Numbered from the stretch's first letter, positions 1-9,812 are shown. The stretch is 64,000 nt of DNA from Clostridia bacterium (GCA_017472685.1 JAFUOO010000005.1:1-64000), one strand, 5' to 3'. A program made the numbers and translations. The notes: generated by a model not told the origin, from the sequence alone.

Positions 1-1
1 G

Positions 2-3000
2 CCCATGTTCTACGGCGACATTTTAGGTGACTGGCGTGAAGAATTTATAATGACAAGCGGTGACTATTCAAGGCTTGTTATTTTCTCAACAACCATTCCC
101 ACTGATTACCGCCTGGACTGCTTAGCACAGAACCCCTGCTACCGTAACGGTATGACAGGTAAGGGCTATTATCAGTCACATATGTTAGACTACTTCTTAG
201 GTCATAACATGGATTTCCCCAACGAAGACGAGACCGGAGATGTAACATATTCAACGGCAGGCTTTGTGTCAACAAGCCACGGACCTGTTACAGACGGTGT
301 TATTGAGATGGATATTACGCCCCTGGCTGTAGCGGATAATGTGATAGGTGTTACATCTTCAACTTCAAATCCCACATGGTACGACCAGTTCAATATTGTA
401 ATAAATTTAGGTGCAGACGGATACATACGGGCATATAATGGCTCAAGCGGATTATCAAGCTATGAAACAGTTAGTTATGAAGCTGAAAAGAAATATCACC
501 TTTATATTGAAACCAATGTGAGTGAAAAAGCCTACAGTGCATGGATTACCGATGAAGACGGAAATAAATATACCCTGGCGATTGATTATGCATATCGTGC
601 AAGCGCATCTGAGGCGAGCGACATGGGTAAGCTTACTCTCATTGGCGGTTACGGTGTAGGCGGAAGCTTGTTTACGGCTTCAAATATTATGTTTTATAAT
701 GCGCTCAGTAAGCAGATTACTTATATTTTAAACGATTCGAACGGCAACGAGGTTTTAAGATGGACAGATACGAGAGCATTTGAACCTGGCGAAACGGCGT
801 ATAACTTCCCCGCAGGCGAGAGTTATGCTGAAATTAACAACAAGGCATATATTTTAAAGAGCGCTACAGACCAGGTATATACTGTTACAGACGACAATAA
901 CGATACACATACCGTAACACTGGAAATTGTTCACGAAAATGCAGTGCGCACAGATACCTTTGCAGATACAGATGGAAACAACAATGACGAAGCGGCAGAA
1001 ATGCTGTTTGTAGGCTCACAAGGTGTTTCTGATGCGTCCGACACAGACGATGATAATAACGCAACCGTAACAGGCTCAGGCTACAATATGGGGGCTCCCA
1101 GAATTCCGCTCCTTACATTTGATGTGCCTGACGATTACGAAAACGGCAAGGCGGTAAAATTAAATGTTTATGTTGCAAGGGCACATACACACCTTGGCGG
1201 AGGCAACTCAATGAAGCTTGCGGCAAATAGCGTTAATGTGACAGTGGATGAAAGCCTGGGCTACGATGCAGACGGTATTGCAAGCTTTTCGAATATGGTA
1301 TGGTCGGACGGAATGTTCCGCCTGGCTCCGAACACAGAAACTGTGGGCGAATGGCTTTCCATAGATGTGACAGAATTTGTAGAGAGTGCTACAGACAAGG
1401 TTACATTTACGCTCTACGCACCCAGAGCGGCGGTATATATACCTGACCGCGAAAGTGCGTCGGCAGGCGGCAGTTATATGGGTAAGGCGGCATACCTTGA
1501 GGTTGTGGATGGTGAAACTATCACAACAACAGGTATGGAGAAGGTAACGAAAAACGGTAGCCTGGTGCAGAATAAGGCAAGCTTTGTAGTTCCCGCAAAC
1601 AGTACAGTTAAGTTCTATGCACCCGCAGACTCAGGTGCATACGCAGTTACAAACGGCAGTGATGTTTACACCCTCACCGACAACGTAACAGCAGCTGTTA
1701 ACCCTGCAGAGGGAAGCTATTACCTCACATATCGCAGCGAGGATGCAATTTATTCCACGGCAGGTACAAACGAAGGCTTTACACAGACAAATCATGGTCC
1801 TATCACGAGTGGTACTATTGACATGGACCTCACGCCTTTTGCCCTTGCAGATAACGTTGTTGGTATTACATCCTCCACATCTTCTCCTGCCTGGTACAGC
1901 GACTTGAACCTTATAATTAATTTTACGGCAAACGGCACTATCCAGGCATATAACTCCGGCGCTTATGCAAGCGAAAGCACAATTGCCTATCAGGCAAACA
2001 AGAAATATCATCTGCATATTGAAACAGCTGTATCTACAGGCACATATGATGCATGGATAACCGACGAGGAGGGCAATGAATATACTCTTGCAACAGATTA
2101 TGCATACCGTTCCACAGCACCCTCCGCAAGTGATTTGGGTAAGCTTACCCTTATAGGCGGCTGGAACGTGGAAGCAGGACTTCTCATGGCGGAAAACGTT
2201 GTATTTGAGACAGCTTTTGAAAAAACTATAACCTATACAATAAGCAATTCTGATGGCGTTTATGATACATGGACCGAGAAAAATTGGTATGAAGCAGGTG
2301 ATGTGCTTTACGATTTCCCCGCAGGCGAGTTCTACTATGAACGCGGCGGCGAGGCATATATCTTAAAGAGCGAAACTGCTCAGAAGTATACGGCGGCAGA
2401 TGACAGTGTAACAACCCTTAATGTAAGCTTTACACTTGTGCACGAAAATGCTGTTTTAAAAGACACCTTTGCAGATGTTAATGGCAGCGTGAATGATGAA
2501 TCGGGAGATATGCTCTTTGTAGGCTCCAACGGTATATCCGTTGTGCCTGACAAGGATGCAGACGACAATGCTACACATAACGGAAGCTATTACGTAGGAA
2601 ACCCCAGAGTGCCTATGCTTATGTTCAATAAGCCTCAGCTTGAAACTGATGAAGCAGTTAAGCTCCATGTTTATGTAGCGGAAATTAACGGTAACTTAGG
2701 TGTTGATAAATGGATGAAGCTTGCGGCAAATGTCAGTGATGTTACAGTTGATGAAGCTATGGGCTACGCAGCAGCAGACGTTGCCGATACAGAAGGCATT
2801 GTATGGTCTGACAATACGGTTACACAGTCTTCTGATGAAACGCGCGATAACGTATATTCAGCAGGTAGCTGGGCTATGATTGATGTGACTGAATTTATTA
2901 AAAATGCTACAGGTGATACAGTTACATTCACTCTTTATGCGCCCATGTCGGCGGCGTATGTTGTTGACCGTGAAAATGCAATGATGGATGGCAGCTACAT

Positions 3001-3991
3001 GGGCAAGGCGGCATACCTTGAGGTTGTGGATGCTGAAACGATTGAAACAAGCGGTGCGCTTAAGGTTACAAAGAACGGTACAGCACTTAAAAACAACGAA
3101 AGCTTTGTTGTAACCGACACAGACAGCATAAGATTCTATTCTGCCGATGAAAGCATTGTAGCTTTCACAGACGGAACAAGGGTTTACAAGGTTGAAGTTG
3201 CCGTAAACTGTGAGGCAGGAAGCTACAGCGCTGCAACACTGGGTGTAAGTGCAATCGACGGTGCTCAGGTAAGAATAGGTGACGGCGTTGATGACACAGG
3301 CAAGATTACAGGTACGGGAAGCGGTCTCAGGTTTATTACCGAAATAAATAAAACAGAATCTCTTGCGGCAGTAACGGGTGCAACCTTTGGTGTAAGAATT
3401 ACGGCAGAGGGAAGTGATGCTGCTGTCAATATTCCCGCTGAAAAATGGCAAACGGGTGATGTGTTCACAAGCGCATTGACAAACCTTGCAGAGACTAACT
3501 ACAACCGTAAGTTTACTGCAACACCTTATGTTATAGCTGACGGTCAGACCTTCTATGGTACACCTGTAACAAGAAGTATTTATCAGGTGGCGGCAGGCTT
3601 ACTTGTCGAGGGTAGCGCCGACGGTACAGAGTACGATGACGAGGCAATTGGGTCAGATATTCTTTACAAGGTGCTTAACGCATACGTAAACCAGACAGGT
3701 ATCCGCCTCAGTGTTACAAGCGAAGGCCTTACTGCATATACAGGCACAGGCACAAGTGCATATTCAGGTGAGCAATTCTTTGAAGTGGTAAGTGCAGAAG
3801 AAGTTTCTGAAAATGTTTACACAATCACCATCAAGCCTCTTGGTGAAAAAACAGTAATTGCACCTTACTGGCAGGAATACATCAGAATCAATAACAACAA
3901 TTCAAAGATTAAGAGCTTTACATCGCTTACAGAAAATGCAGACGGCAGTGTAACCATAACCTTTGATTATGCGGCATATCTTAATCAGTAA
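2..3991 (+). CDS. Rhamnogalacturonan endolyase, PL11 family (5' truncated by window edge), with duplicated C-terminal modules
   Basis: The frame is open to the left edge, so the true start lies outside; the first in-frame ATG at 5 is not the start. Residues 1-70 match the last part of a PL11 catalytic propeller (GDILGDWREE, TTIPTDYR, YYQSHMLDYFLG). PL11 enzymes cut the rhamnogalacturonan I backbone by beta-elimination. After it come two copies of a roughly 500-residue unit: a LamG-like jelly roll (about nt 238-700 and 1742-2210), a linker with the pattern Y-FPAGE-AYILKS, and a DNRLRE/CBM96-like beta domain ending GSYMGKAAYLEVV (about nt 930-1515 and 2440-3035). The last 250 residues form a domain often seen at the C-terminus of secreted Clostridia proteins (SGLRFITEIN). 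No LPXTG or SLH motif is seen. Family call is firm; the accessory domain names are less so. Confidence 0.85.
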   Translation, partial: PMFYGDILGDWREEFIMTSGDYSRLVIFSTTIPTDYRLDCLAQNPCYRNGMTGKGYYQSHMLDYFLGHNMDFPNEDETGDVTYSTAGFVSTSHGPVTDGVIEMDITPLAVADNVIGVTSSTSNPTWYDQFNIVINLGADGYIRAYNGSSGLSSYETVSYEAEKKYHLYIETNVSEKAYSAWITDEDGNKYTLAIDYAYRASASEASDMGKLTLIGGYGVGGSLFTASNIMFYNALSKQITYILNDSNGNEVLRWTDTRAFEPGETAYNFPAGESYAEINNKAYILKSATDQVYTVTDDNNDTHTVTLEIVHENAVRTDTFADTDGNNNDEAAEMLFVGSQGVSDASDTDDDNNATVTGSGYNMGAPRIPLLTFDVPDDYENGKAVKLNVYVARAHTHLGGGNSMKLAANSVNVTVDESLGYDADGIASFSNMVWSDGMFRLAPNTETVGEWLSIDVTEFVESATDKVTFTLYAPRAAVYIPDRESASAGGSYMGKAAYLEVVDGETITTTGMEKVTKNGSLVQNKASFVVPANSTVKFYAPADSGAYAVTNGSDVYTLTDNVTAAVNPAEGSYYLTYRSEDAIYSTAGTNEGFTQTNHGPITSGTIDMDLTPFALADNVVGITSSTSSPAWYSDLNLIINFTANGTIQAYNSGAYASESTIAYQANKKYHLHIETAVSTGTYDAWITDEEGNEYTLATDYAYRSTAPSASDLGKLTLIGGWNVEAGLLMAENVVFETAFEKTITYTISNSDGVYDTWTEKNWYEAGDVLYDFPAGEFYYERGGEAYILKSETAQKYTAADDSVTTLNVSFTLVHENAVLKDTFADVNGSVNDESGDMLFVGSNGISVVPDKDADDNATHNGSYYVGNPRVPMLMFNKPQLETDEAVKLHVYVAEINGNLGVDKWMKLAANVSDVTVDEAMGYAAADVADTEGIVWSDNTVTQSSDETRDNVYSAGSWAMIDVTEFIKNATGDTVTFTLYAPMSAAYVVDRENAMMDGSYMGKAAYLEVVDAETIETSGALKVTKNGTALKNNESFVVTDTDSIRFYSADESIVAFTDGTRVYKVEVAVNCEAGSYSAATLGVSAIDGAQVRIGDGVDDTGKITGTGSGLRFITEINKTESLAAVTGATFGVRITAEGSDAAVNIPAEKWQTGDVFTSALTNLAETNYNRKFTATPYVIADGQTFYGTPVTRSIYQVAAGLLVEGSADGTEYDDEAIGSDILYKVLNAYVNQTGIRLSVTSEGLTAYTGTGTSAYSGEQFFEVVSAEEVSENVYTITIKPLGEKTVIAPYWQEYIRINNNNSKIKSFTSLTENADGSVTITFDYAAYLNQ

Positions 3992-4036
3992 TACAAACAA
4001 AAATGCTCCTCTTTTGAGGAGCATTTTTGTTTGTAT
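3991..4036. terminator. Bidirectional intrinsic terminator between PL11 and rodA
   Basis: A perfect 21-bp inverted repeat (3991-4011 and 4016-4036) with a TTTT loop. The core is ATGCTCCTC/GAGGAGCAT flanked by A- and T-runs. It contains the last base of the PL11 stop and begins at the stop of the convergent rodA. Confidence 0.9.
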
Positions 4037-5145
4037 TACATAAACGTATTATTTCTTCTGTGGAACGAAACCGAAAGCACTATGCCTATGGCAATCATGC
4101 TTGTTATCATATTGGAGCCGCCGTAGCTGAAAAAGGGGAGCGGAATACCCGTTATGGGCAGAAGGTTTATGCACATGCCTATGTTTTCCACTGTATGGAA
4201 CAAAAGCATTGCGCCTGCACCCACACAAAGCATTTCGCCGAAGGTGTCCCTTGCGCGGCGTGCGTTTATGAATATGCGGCACAATATGAAGAAGAGCAAT
4301 GCGATAACCAGAGCAGCACCCATAAAGCCAAGCTCTTCGCATATAACCGAGAAAATAAAGTCAGTCTGTTTTTCGGGCAGATAGTCCATCTGTGTCTGTA
4401 TGCCTGCCTTATAGCCTGTGCCAAAAAGCTGACCCGAGCCCACGGCAATTTTTGACTGAATAATGTGGTAGCCTGAGCCCAAGGGGTCAGATTCGGGATT
4501 AAGAAAGGAGAAGAAACGCTCCTTCTGATATGGCTTAAGGAAGAACAGCCATGCCACAAGACAGCCTGCAACACCCACTGCCGAGGCTGTGGCAATGTAT
4601 TTATAGCTTATGCCTGCAAAGAAAACCATGAGAATAAACATAAACATGAATACCATTGCCGTACCCATATCGGGCTGCAGCAGAATAAGTGCAACAGGAA
4701 CGATAAGGTGAAGAAGTAAAAGTAAAATGTTTGTTATTGAATTTATATCCTCTTTGATTTTTGAAACGTGCGCCGAAAAGGAAACAAGGAAGCAGACCTT
4801 TGCAATTTCCGCAGGCTGAATGTTGACAAAGCCAAGGTTGATCCAGCCCTGAGTACCCGTGTCCTCACGACCGAAGCCGAGTATAAGAACAAGCACAAGC
4901 AATGCCAATCCTACGCCCATGGCAAGAAACCTGAGCTGCTTTAAAATGGCATAGTCCATAAAGGTGAGGACCACGGCAACCGAGAGCCCTATAACAAATG
5001 CCAGCGACTGGACAAGCACATACTTTGCACTGCCCATGCTTGCCGTAGCAGAATTTATCATAAAAATGCCGAATATTACAGATATTAATACCGCGAAAAG
5101 AAGCTTGGTGTCAGCTCCGTCACGGGAGAAAAACTTTTTAAGCAT
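4036..5145 (-). CDS. rodA: Rod shape-determining SEDS glycosyltransferase RodA
   Basis: SEDS-family peptidoglycan polymerase (369 aa, about ten membrane segments). It polymerises lipid II in the elongation machinery with a class B PBP. Visible family features are QPAEIAKV, GTGYKAGIQTQMDYLPEKQTD and the C-terminal PITGIPLPFFSYGGSN. The start at 5145 is chosen because AAAGGAGG sits just before it; an upstream in-frame ATG at 5187 would add 14 residues overlapping a dispersed repeat and has no ribosome site. A second SEDS gene at 42831 sits with a PBP and FHA protein, so this one is the better RodA candidate. It is a monocistronic unit, convergent with PL11. Confidence 0.9.
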   Translation of the reverse strand: MLKKFFSRDGADTKLLFAVLISVIFGIFMINSATASMGSAKYVLVQSLAFVIGLSVAVVLTFMDYAILKQLRFLAMGVGLALLVLVLILGFGREDTGTQGWINLGFVNIQPAEIAKVCFLVSFSAHVSKIKEDINSITNILLLLLHLIVPVALILLQPDMGTAMVFMFMFILMVFFAGISYKYIATASAVGVAGCLVAWLFFLKPYQKERFFSFLNPESDPLGSGYHIIQSKIAVGSGQLFGTGYKAGIQTQMDYLPEKQTDFIFSVICEELGFMGAALVIALLFFILCRIFINARRARDTFGEMLCVGAGAMLLFHTVENIGMCINLLPITGIPLPFFSYGGSNMITSMIAIGIVLSVSFHRRNNTFM

Positions 5146-5164
5146 AATTACCTCCTTTAATGTT

Positions 5165-5248
5165 CGGGGACACAGCCATTCATTCATTTTTCATTGAGTG
5201 CAGAAAAAAACGAGTGAGCGGGCTGACTGCAGGTAGGCAATGTCCCCG
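5165..5248 (+). repeat. Dispersed 'CGGGGACA...TGTCCCCG' repeat, copy A
   Basis: An 84-bp element with inverted ends (CGGGGACA/TGTCCCCG) and the shared internal words CATTCATTCATTT and AAAAAACGAG. Related copies lie at about 28209, 32600 and (inverted, diverged) 49113. It sits in the rodA leader. Confidence 0.75.
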
Positions 5249-5285
5249 TACTATACGAACGTGGGTTTTATCTTAATGTATTAAT

Positions 5286-5312
5286 ATTATACCAAATTTG
5301 GCAGTAAATCAA
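5286..5312 (-). promoter_or_regulatory. Possible rodA promoter
   Basis: On the minus strand a TATAAT (5286-5291) is preceded by TTGATT (5307-5312), but the spacer is only 15 bp. The -10 box is good and the -35 box uncertain. Confidence 0.35.
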
Positions 5313-5332
5313 TAGTAAAGGTGAAAAAAGGG

Positions 5333-5362
5333 TTGCAATGGCAGTTGGTTTTAGTGTATAAT
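5333..5362 (+). promoter_or_regulatory. tyrS promoter
   Basis: TTGCAA (5333-5338), 18-bp spacer, TATAAT (5357-5362). No T-box features are present in the short leader. Confidence 0.7.
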
Positions 5363-5400
5363 ATATCAAATGTTAAAAACAAGAAAGGCAGTTGAAATAT

Positions 5401-6624
5401 ATGTACACAAATGTATTCGACGAGCTTCGTGACCGTGGTCTTATTGCACAGACAACTCACGAAGAAGAAATCAGAGAGCTTTTAGAAAAAGAAAAGGTAA
5501 CCTTCTATATAGGCTTTGACCCCACAGCAGACAGCTTGCATGTGGGTCACTTCTTGCAGATGGTTGTTATGCGCCATATGCAGAACTACGGCCACCGTCC
5601 CATTGCACTTGTTGGCGGCGGTACAGGTATGGTAGGCGACCCCAGTGGCAGAACAGATATGCGTAAGATGATGACAGTTGACATTATTGAGCATAACTGC
5701 GAATGCTTCAAAAAGCAGCTCTCCTCTGTTATTGATTTTTCCGAGGGCAAGGCACTTATGGTTAACAACGCGGACTGGCTCTTGAAGCTTAACTATGTTG
5801 ACTTCCTCCGCGATATCGGTACTTGCTTCTCCGTTAACAAGATGCTCACTGCAGAATGCTTCAAGCAGAGATTGGAAAAGGGTCTTTCCTTCCTTGAATT
5901 CAACTACATGCTTATGCAGAGCTATGACTTTTTGATGCTTTCACGTGAATACGACTGTAAGATGGAGCTTGGCGGCGACGACCAGTGGAGCAACATCCTC
6001 GGTGGTATTGACCTTTGCAGAAGAAAGGACCAGAAGCAGGTTTACGGCATGACCTTCACTCTTCTTACAAACAGCGAAGGCAAGAAGATGGGTAAGACAG
6101 CCTCCGGTGCTGTATGGCTTGACCCCGAAAAGTACTCTCCCTACGATTTCTACCAGTACTGGAGAAACGTTGACGATGCTGACGTTGTAAGATTTATGAA
6201 GATGCTTACATTCGTTCCCATGGACGAAATCAAGGAATTTGAAAAGCTCGAAGGCAGCCAGTTAAACGCTGTTAAGTCCCGCCTTGCATACGAGGTTACA
6301 AAGCTTGTGCACGGCGAAGACGAAGCAAACAAGGCAAAGAGTGCCGCAGAAGCAGTGTTCGGCGGATTAGGCAGTGATGAAAACATGCCCACCTTTGAAG
6401 TAGATAAGGCTGACGGCAGTGAAACGGTTATGGATGTTCTTGTTCGCGCAAGCTTCATTCCCTCCAAGGGCGAAGGCAGAAGACTTGTTCAGCAGGGCGG
6501 TCTTAGTGTCAACGGCGAAAAAATGACAGACTTTGCCCTCACTCTTACAGAAGACCTCTTTGCAGACGGCAAGGTTGTTGTTAAAAAGGGCAAGAAGGCA
6601 TTCTTAAAGATTGTTGTAAAGTGA
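5401..6624 (+). CDS. tyrS: Tyrosyl-tRNA synthetase
   Basis: Class I aminoacyl-tRNA synthetase that charges tRNA-Tyr (407 aa, normal length). The HIGH motif appears as HVGH (residues 47-50) and the KMSKS loop as KMGKT (229-233). The last 65 residues form an S4 RNA-binding domain ([14 protein letters not shown]). The start is taken as ATG 5401; a TTG at 5392 is in frame but lies only four bases after the AAGAAAGG ribosome site. No T-box leader is visible, so control is probably by the promoter at 5333. The stop codon overlaps the start of the next gene, so the two are translationally coupled. Confidence 0.95.
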   Translation: MYTNVFDELRDRGLIAQTTHEEEIRELLEKEKVTFYIGFDPTADSLHVGHFLQMVVMRHMQNYGHRPIALVGGGTGMVGDPSGRTDMRKMMTVDIIEHNCECFKKQLSSVIDFSEGKALMVNNADWLLKLNYVDFLRDIGTCFSVNKMLTAECFKQRLEKGLSFLEFNYMLMQSYDFLMLSREYDCKMELGGDDQWSNILGGIDLCRRKDQKQVYGMTFTLLTNSEGKKMGKTASGAVWLDPEKYSPYDFYQYWRNVDDADVVRFMKMLTFVPMDEIKEFEKLEGSQLNAVKSRLAYEVTKLVHGEDEANKAKSAAEAVFGGLGSDENMPTFEVDKADGSETVMDVLVRASFIPSKGEGRRLVQQGGLSVNGEKMTDFALTLTEDLFADGKVVVKKGKKAFLKIVVK

Positions 6625-7094
6625 TGCTCTTTGGTAAAAAGCATACTGTGCCCCATAAAAAGGAAACTGAAAGCTTCTTTAAATATCGTGACTCGTTAAC
6701 GGGGCTTTTTAACCGTGAGGCGGCATTTAAGGAATACGAAAGAATAAAGCACATCGGCGGCTACTGGGCTGTTACAGTAAGGGTATCAGGCTGTGACAGC
6801 TTGCCTTACTATAAGGCGTGCAGATATATAAAGCGAGCAGGAGAGCTTGTACAAAGAATATGTGAGGAAAATGTGGCTCGTATCGAAAACGGGGATTTTA
6901 TTCTGTTTTGCAAACACGGTGGAGCGGTATGTAATAAGCTTAGCTTCTTTTTAAAGAGGTTTTCATTTGGCGATGAGGTTTACACTGCCGTTTGCGACAC
7001 TCTTGACAAAAACGAAAGCTTTGAAAAGCTCCTGCGGCGTATACAAAGGCACGCAGGCGCGGCAGAGCTCGGCAATATGATGCAAATGTTGTAA
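6624..7094 (+). CDS. Degenerate GGDEF-domain protein coupled to tyrS
   Basis: A 156-residue protein whose N-terminal half starts with the classic GGDEF entry motif DSLTGLFNREAAF. The substrate half-site and catalytic loop are eroded: where GG(D/E)EF is expected the sequence reads ENGDFILF. It therefore keeps the fold signature but probably lacks diguanylate cyclase activity. There is no sensor domain or membrane segment. The ATG at 6624 overlaps the tyrS stop by one base (TGATG), implying translational coupling to tyrS. Function is unknown; nucleotide binding or a structural role is possible. Confidence 0.6.
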   Translation: MLFGKKHTVPHKKETESFFKYRDSLTGLFNREAAFKEYERIKHIGGYWAVTVRVSGCDSLPYYKACRYIKRAGELVQRICEENVARIENGDFILFCKHGGAVCNKLSFFLKRFSFGDEVYTAVCDTLDKNESFEKLLRRIQRHAGAAELGNMMQML

Positions 7095-7109
7095 TTTGCC
7101 AAAAAATAC

Positions 7110-7138
7110 TTGATATTAGTATTGATATAGTGTATAAT
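7110..7138 (+). promoter_or_regulatory. efp promoter
   Basis: TTGATA (7110-7115), 17-bp spacer, TATAAT (7133-7138), about 50 bp before the efp start. Confidence 0.75.
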
Positions 7139-7186
7139 AGTAAAAAAATATGGATTTTTTAATCCGATAAGAAAGGATTTGTTAAA

Positions 7187-7750
7187 ATGATTTCAGCAGG
7201 CGATTTCAGAAATGGCGTAACATTTGAATATGATAACAGTGTGTTCCAGGTTGTGGAATTCTTACATGTAAAGCCCGGTAAGGGTGCGGCTTTCGTTCGT
7301 ACAAAGCTCAGAAATGTTATCAACGGCGGTGTTGTTGAAAGAACATTCAACCCCACAGATAAGGTTCAGGAAGCAAGAATTGAAAGAAAGAGCAAGCAGT
7401 ACCTTTACAAGGACGACGATTTCTATAACTTCATGGATCCCGAAACTTACGAACAGGACCAGATTGCAATTGCAGACATTGAAGATGCGATGAAGTTCGT
7501 TAAGGAAAACGAAGATGTTATGATTCTTTCCTACAAGGGTAAGGTATTCAGCTGCGAACCCCCGCTCTTTGTTGAACTTGAAGTTACAGAAACAGAGCCC
7601 GGTTTTGCAGGCAACACAGCTCAGGGTGCTACAAAGCCCGCTGTTGTTGAAACAGGTGCAACTGTAAAGGTTCCGCTCTTCATCAACCAGGGTGAAAAGA
7701 TCAGAATCGATACAAGAACAGGCGAATACATGGAAAGAGTTAAAGGCTGA
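7187..7750 (+). CDS. efp: Translation elongation factor P
   Basis: EF-P (187 aa, normal length) relieves ribosome stalling at polyproline stretches. The KOW-like N-terminal domain carries [10 protein letters not shown], with Lys32 at the tip of the loop that contacts the peptidyl transferase centre. The two OB domains follow, ending with [17 protein letters not shown]. The ribosome site is GAAAGG. No EpmA or EarP-type modification gene is seen nearby. The start and family are secure. It is probably co-transcribed with the CD1247-like gene 25 bases downstream. Confidence 0.97.
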   Translation: MISAGDFRNGVTFEYDNSVFQVVEFLHVKPGKGAAFVRTKLRNVINGGVVERTFNPTDKVQEARIERKSKQYLYKDDDFYNFMDPETYEQDQIAIADIEDAMKFVKENEDVMILSYKGKVFSCEPPLFVELEVTETEPGFAGNTAQGATKPAVVETGATVKVPLFINQGEKIRIDTRTGEYMERVKG

Positions 7751-7775
7751 TTCTTTTTGTGAAAGGATAACTGAT

Positions 7776-8237
7776 ATGGGATATTTATCTGAAAAAGCGG
7801 CATACCTTAAGGGTCTTGCCGAAGGTCTTGATATTGACAAGTCTTCAAAGGAAGGCAAGCTCCTTCTTGCTTTAGTTGAAGCCTTCGACGAAATGGCAAT
7901 CGAAGTTGATGATGTTGTTATCATTCAGGAGGATATGCAGCAGCAGCTCGACGAGGTTGACGAAGCGTTGGCTGACCTTGAAGAGGAGTTTTATGAGCTT
8001 GACGATGACCTTGATGAACTCGAGGACGACTTTGAAGATGACTTCGAAGACGATTTTGATGACGAGGATTACGAGGACGAAGAATGGGAAGAGGAGTATT
8101 CCTTTGAATGCCCCAAGTGTGGAGCTGTTATCCACATTAAGCCCGAACTCGTTTCCGATGATGTGAAGTTCATCGTGTGCCCCGATTGCGGTGCAAAAAT
8201 CGAGCTTGAATTTGACTGTGAAACAGGCGAAGAATAA
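7776..8237 (+). CDS. CD1247-like protein with acidic linker and C-terminal zinc ribbon
   Basis: A 153-residue protein. The first 60 residues (YLSEKAAYLKGLAEGLDID, then SKEGKLLLALVEAFDEMA) match the conserved CD1247 N-terminal domain found widely in Clostridia. A coiled-coil-like and very acidic segment follows (about residues 60-108, mostly D and E), then a zinc ribbon with CPKC and CPDC. The start at 7776 is set by GAAAGGA eight bases upstream; an upstream in-frame ATG at 7692 would overlap efp. The biochemical role of the family is unknown; the acidic tract and zinc ribbon suggest binding to nucleic acid or basic proteins. Confidence 0.75.
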   Translation: MGYLSEKAAYLKGLAEGLDIDKSSKEGKLLLALVEAFDEMAIEVDDVVIIQEDMQQQLDEVDEALADLEEEFYELDDDLDELEDDFEDDFEDDFDDEDYEDEEWEEEYSFECPKCGAVIHIKPELVSDDVKFIVCPDCGAKIELEFDCETGEE

Positions 8238-8242
8238 AATGC

Positions 8243-8277
8243 AAAAATAGTGCAAACATAGCGTTTGCACTATTTTT
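8243..8277. terminator. Bidirectional terminator
   Basis: A 15-bp stem (AAAAATAGTGCAAAC with its complement) and 5-base loop between the CD1247-like gene and the convergent sipL. Confidence 0.9.
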
Positions 8278-8280
8278 TTG

Positions 8281-9783
8281 TTACCGTGGGATAATAAGTT
8301 TTTCGCCCACAGTCAAAGCCGCATTTTCATCTACGGCATTTGCTGATGCAAGGTGGGAAAGGGCTATGTTATGTTTTTTTGCAATGTTCCAGAGCGTGTC
8401 GCCCCGATTTACAATGGAAACTGTCACTGAGTGACGCTTTGGGGGCGTATATTCCTTTTCGGAGCATTCGTTTATTACATACACTTCCTCGTTTTCGCAG
8501 CACAATGCATCAAAATTAATGCTCAGACGCACCTCTAATGCGTTGTCGCCTGTTATGGCATAGCCTGTGTGGTTAACACTGCAGCGCACGTTTGAAATAT
8601 CTTCTGCGGCAAAGGAATGTGAAATGGGAAGTCGAGCTGTGTAGGTGTTAAGTGCCGACGACGAGGGCGAAAGATACATGAAGGTTATTTCGGCAATGCC
8701 CTCTGCCTTTGACGAGGAATGGGTAAGCTCGCTTATGCGGCAATCTGTGTCAACGATGCGCCCAAGAAGCGGCGCCCCCGACGGAAGTGTTAAGCTTTCC
8801 TTGAAAAATTCCTCCTCGCTGATTTCCTTTGCACCGTTTTGTAGCTTGATGGGCATAGTGGCAATGTCAAGTGCACCGTAGGGCAGGTACAAATCTGTGG
8901 CAACAGTTACATCTTCCTTCATGAATGCCGATATACAGACTGATAAAATTACGTTTACATCGAGCATTCTGTATTCGCCCGAAAGGTCTGTTTCGGGCTT
9001 CATTTCGCAATCTGCCACAGAAAGGGAAACATTTGTTATGCAAGACGGTGAAACACCCTCTGCCTCCAAGACCTCTGTAAAGGGAATTGTAAGGGTTGCA
9101 TCACTTAAAACATCGTCGGTGCAATAAAGGATGCCTGCCGACAGATTGCCTTTTACAATGACCTTGTTGTTCAGAGCCTTGAAATCGCTGTCGGAAACTC
9201 TCACATTGTGCTTTAACAGGCTCGTTATGGGGTTTTTGCCTGCGGTGAGCTCAACCGTATCAGATATGATGATATTCTTCGTGCATATACAGCGGGCTGA
9301 AGTAAAGCTCTTTTCGCAGCATTGTACCTCGGCACCCTGAACTGTCGAGAGCACCCTTGTGCGGTTGTTTTTATAGCATGAGGCACAGAGGCGTATGTTT
9401 GCTGTTGTCCGTAATCTGCGCGAATTGATGAGAGTATGATTTATACTGCAGGAAACAGGTATTACAAGGGGGATAAATTCCTCGGTAACCTCCGGTGCGT
9501 TTATGGTGTGGGAAAAAGGCTGTGTTGTGTTGAGTGTGAACAGCTTGCCGCTGTCATTTTCACCTATGTATAAGACCGAAACCTTTATTTGTCCGTTTAT
9601 GCTTATGCGCCCGTTTTCACACTTGCGGTCCGAAACCGAGGGGTATGCTTTTATGCAGATTATTTTTGCAATATCGTCCATGGAATCGGGGACAATAATG
9701 TTGCCTTCACAAAGGCAATCACCTGCTTTGTAGTGTAGTGCGTGGCACCATTCTATATCTCTGTATGAATAATCAACGCTCAT
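8281..9783 (-). CDS. sipL: SipL-like spore coat/cortex morphogenesis protein (SPOCS/DUF3794 repeats plus LysM)
   Basis: A 500-residue cytosolic protein with three DUF3794/SPOCS-type units (GQIKVSVLYIGE; VIVKGNLSAGILYC; IAEITFMYL) and a C-terminal LysM domain from about residue 455 (VNRGDTLWNIAKKHNI to GEKLIIPR). This is the architecture of Clostridioides difficile SipL, which binds the ATPase SpoIVA at the forespore surface and is needed for coat and cortex assembly. The length is close to that of SipL. The start has GGAGG upstream. A sigma-E-like promoter precedes it. Its presence is the best evidence in the window that the organism makes endospores. Confidence 0.85.
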   Translation of the reverse strand: MSVDYSYRDIEWCHALHYKAGDCLCEGNIIVPDSMDDIAKIICIKAYPSVSDRKCENGRISINGQIKVSVLYIGENDSGKLFTLNTTQPFSHTINAPEVTEEFIPLVIPVSCSINHTLINSRRLRTTANIRLCASCYKNNRTRVLSTVQGAEVQCCEKSFTSARCICTKNIIISDTVELTAGKNPITSLLKHNVRVSDSDFKALNNKVIVKGNLSAGILYCTDDVLSDATLTIPFTEVLEAEGVSPSCITNVSLSVADCEMKPETDLSGEYRMLDVNVILSVCISAFMKEDVTVATDLYLPYGALDIATMPIKLQNGAKEISEEEFFKESLTLPSGAPLLGRIVDTDCRISELTHSSSKAEGIAEITFMYLSPSSSALNTYTARLPISHSFAAEDISNVRCSVNHTGYAITGDNALEVRLSINFDALCCENEEVYVINECSEKEYTPPKRHSVTVSIVNRGDTLWNIAKKHNIALSHLASANAVDENAALTVGEKLIIPR

Positions 9784-9812
9784 TTTTTTATTCCTCCTAA
9801 GGCTTTTTGTAC

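Noticed and set aside
2858..3451. Minus-strand 197-codon frame opposite PL11
   Set aside because: Antisense shadow with cysteine-rich, non-protein-like composition.
4027..4455. Plus-strand frame opposite rodA
   Set aside because: Shadow of a membrane protein gene; begins inside the terminator.
5250..5400. T-box leader for tyrS
   Set aside because: The leader after the predicted start of transcription is about 35 nt and has no T-box or specifier stem.
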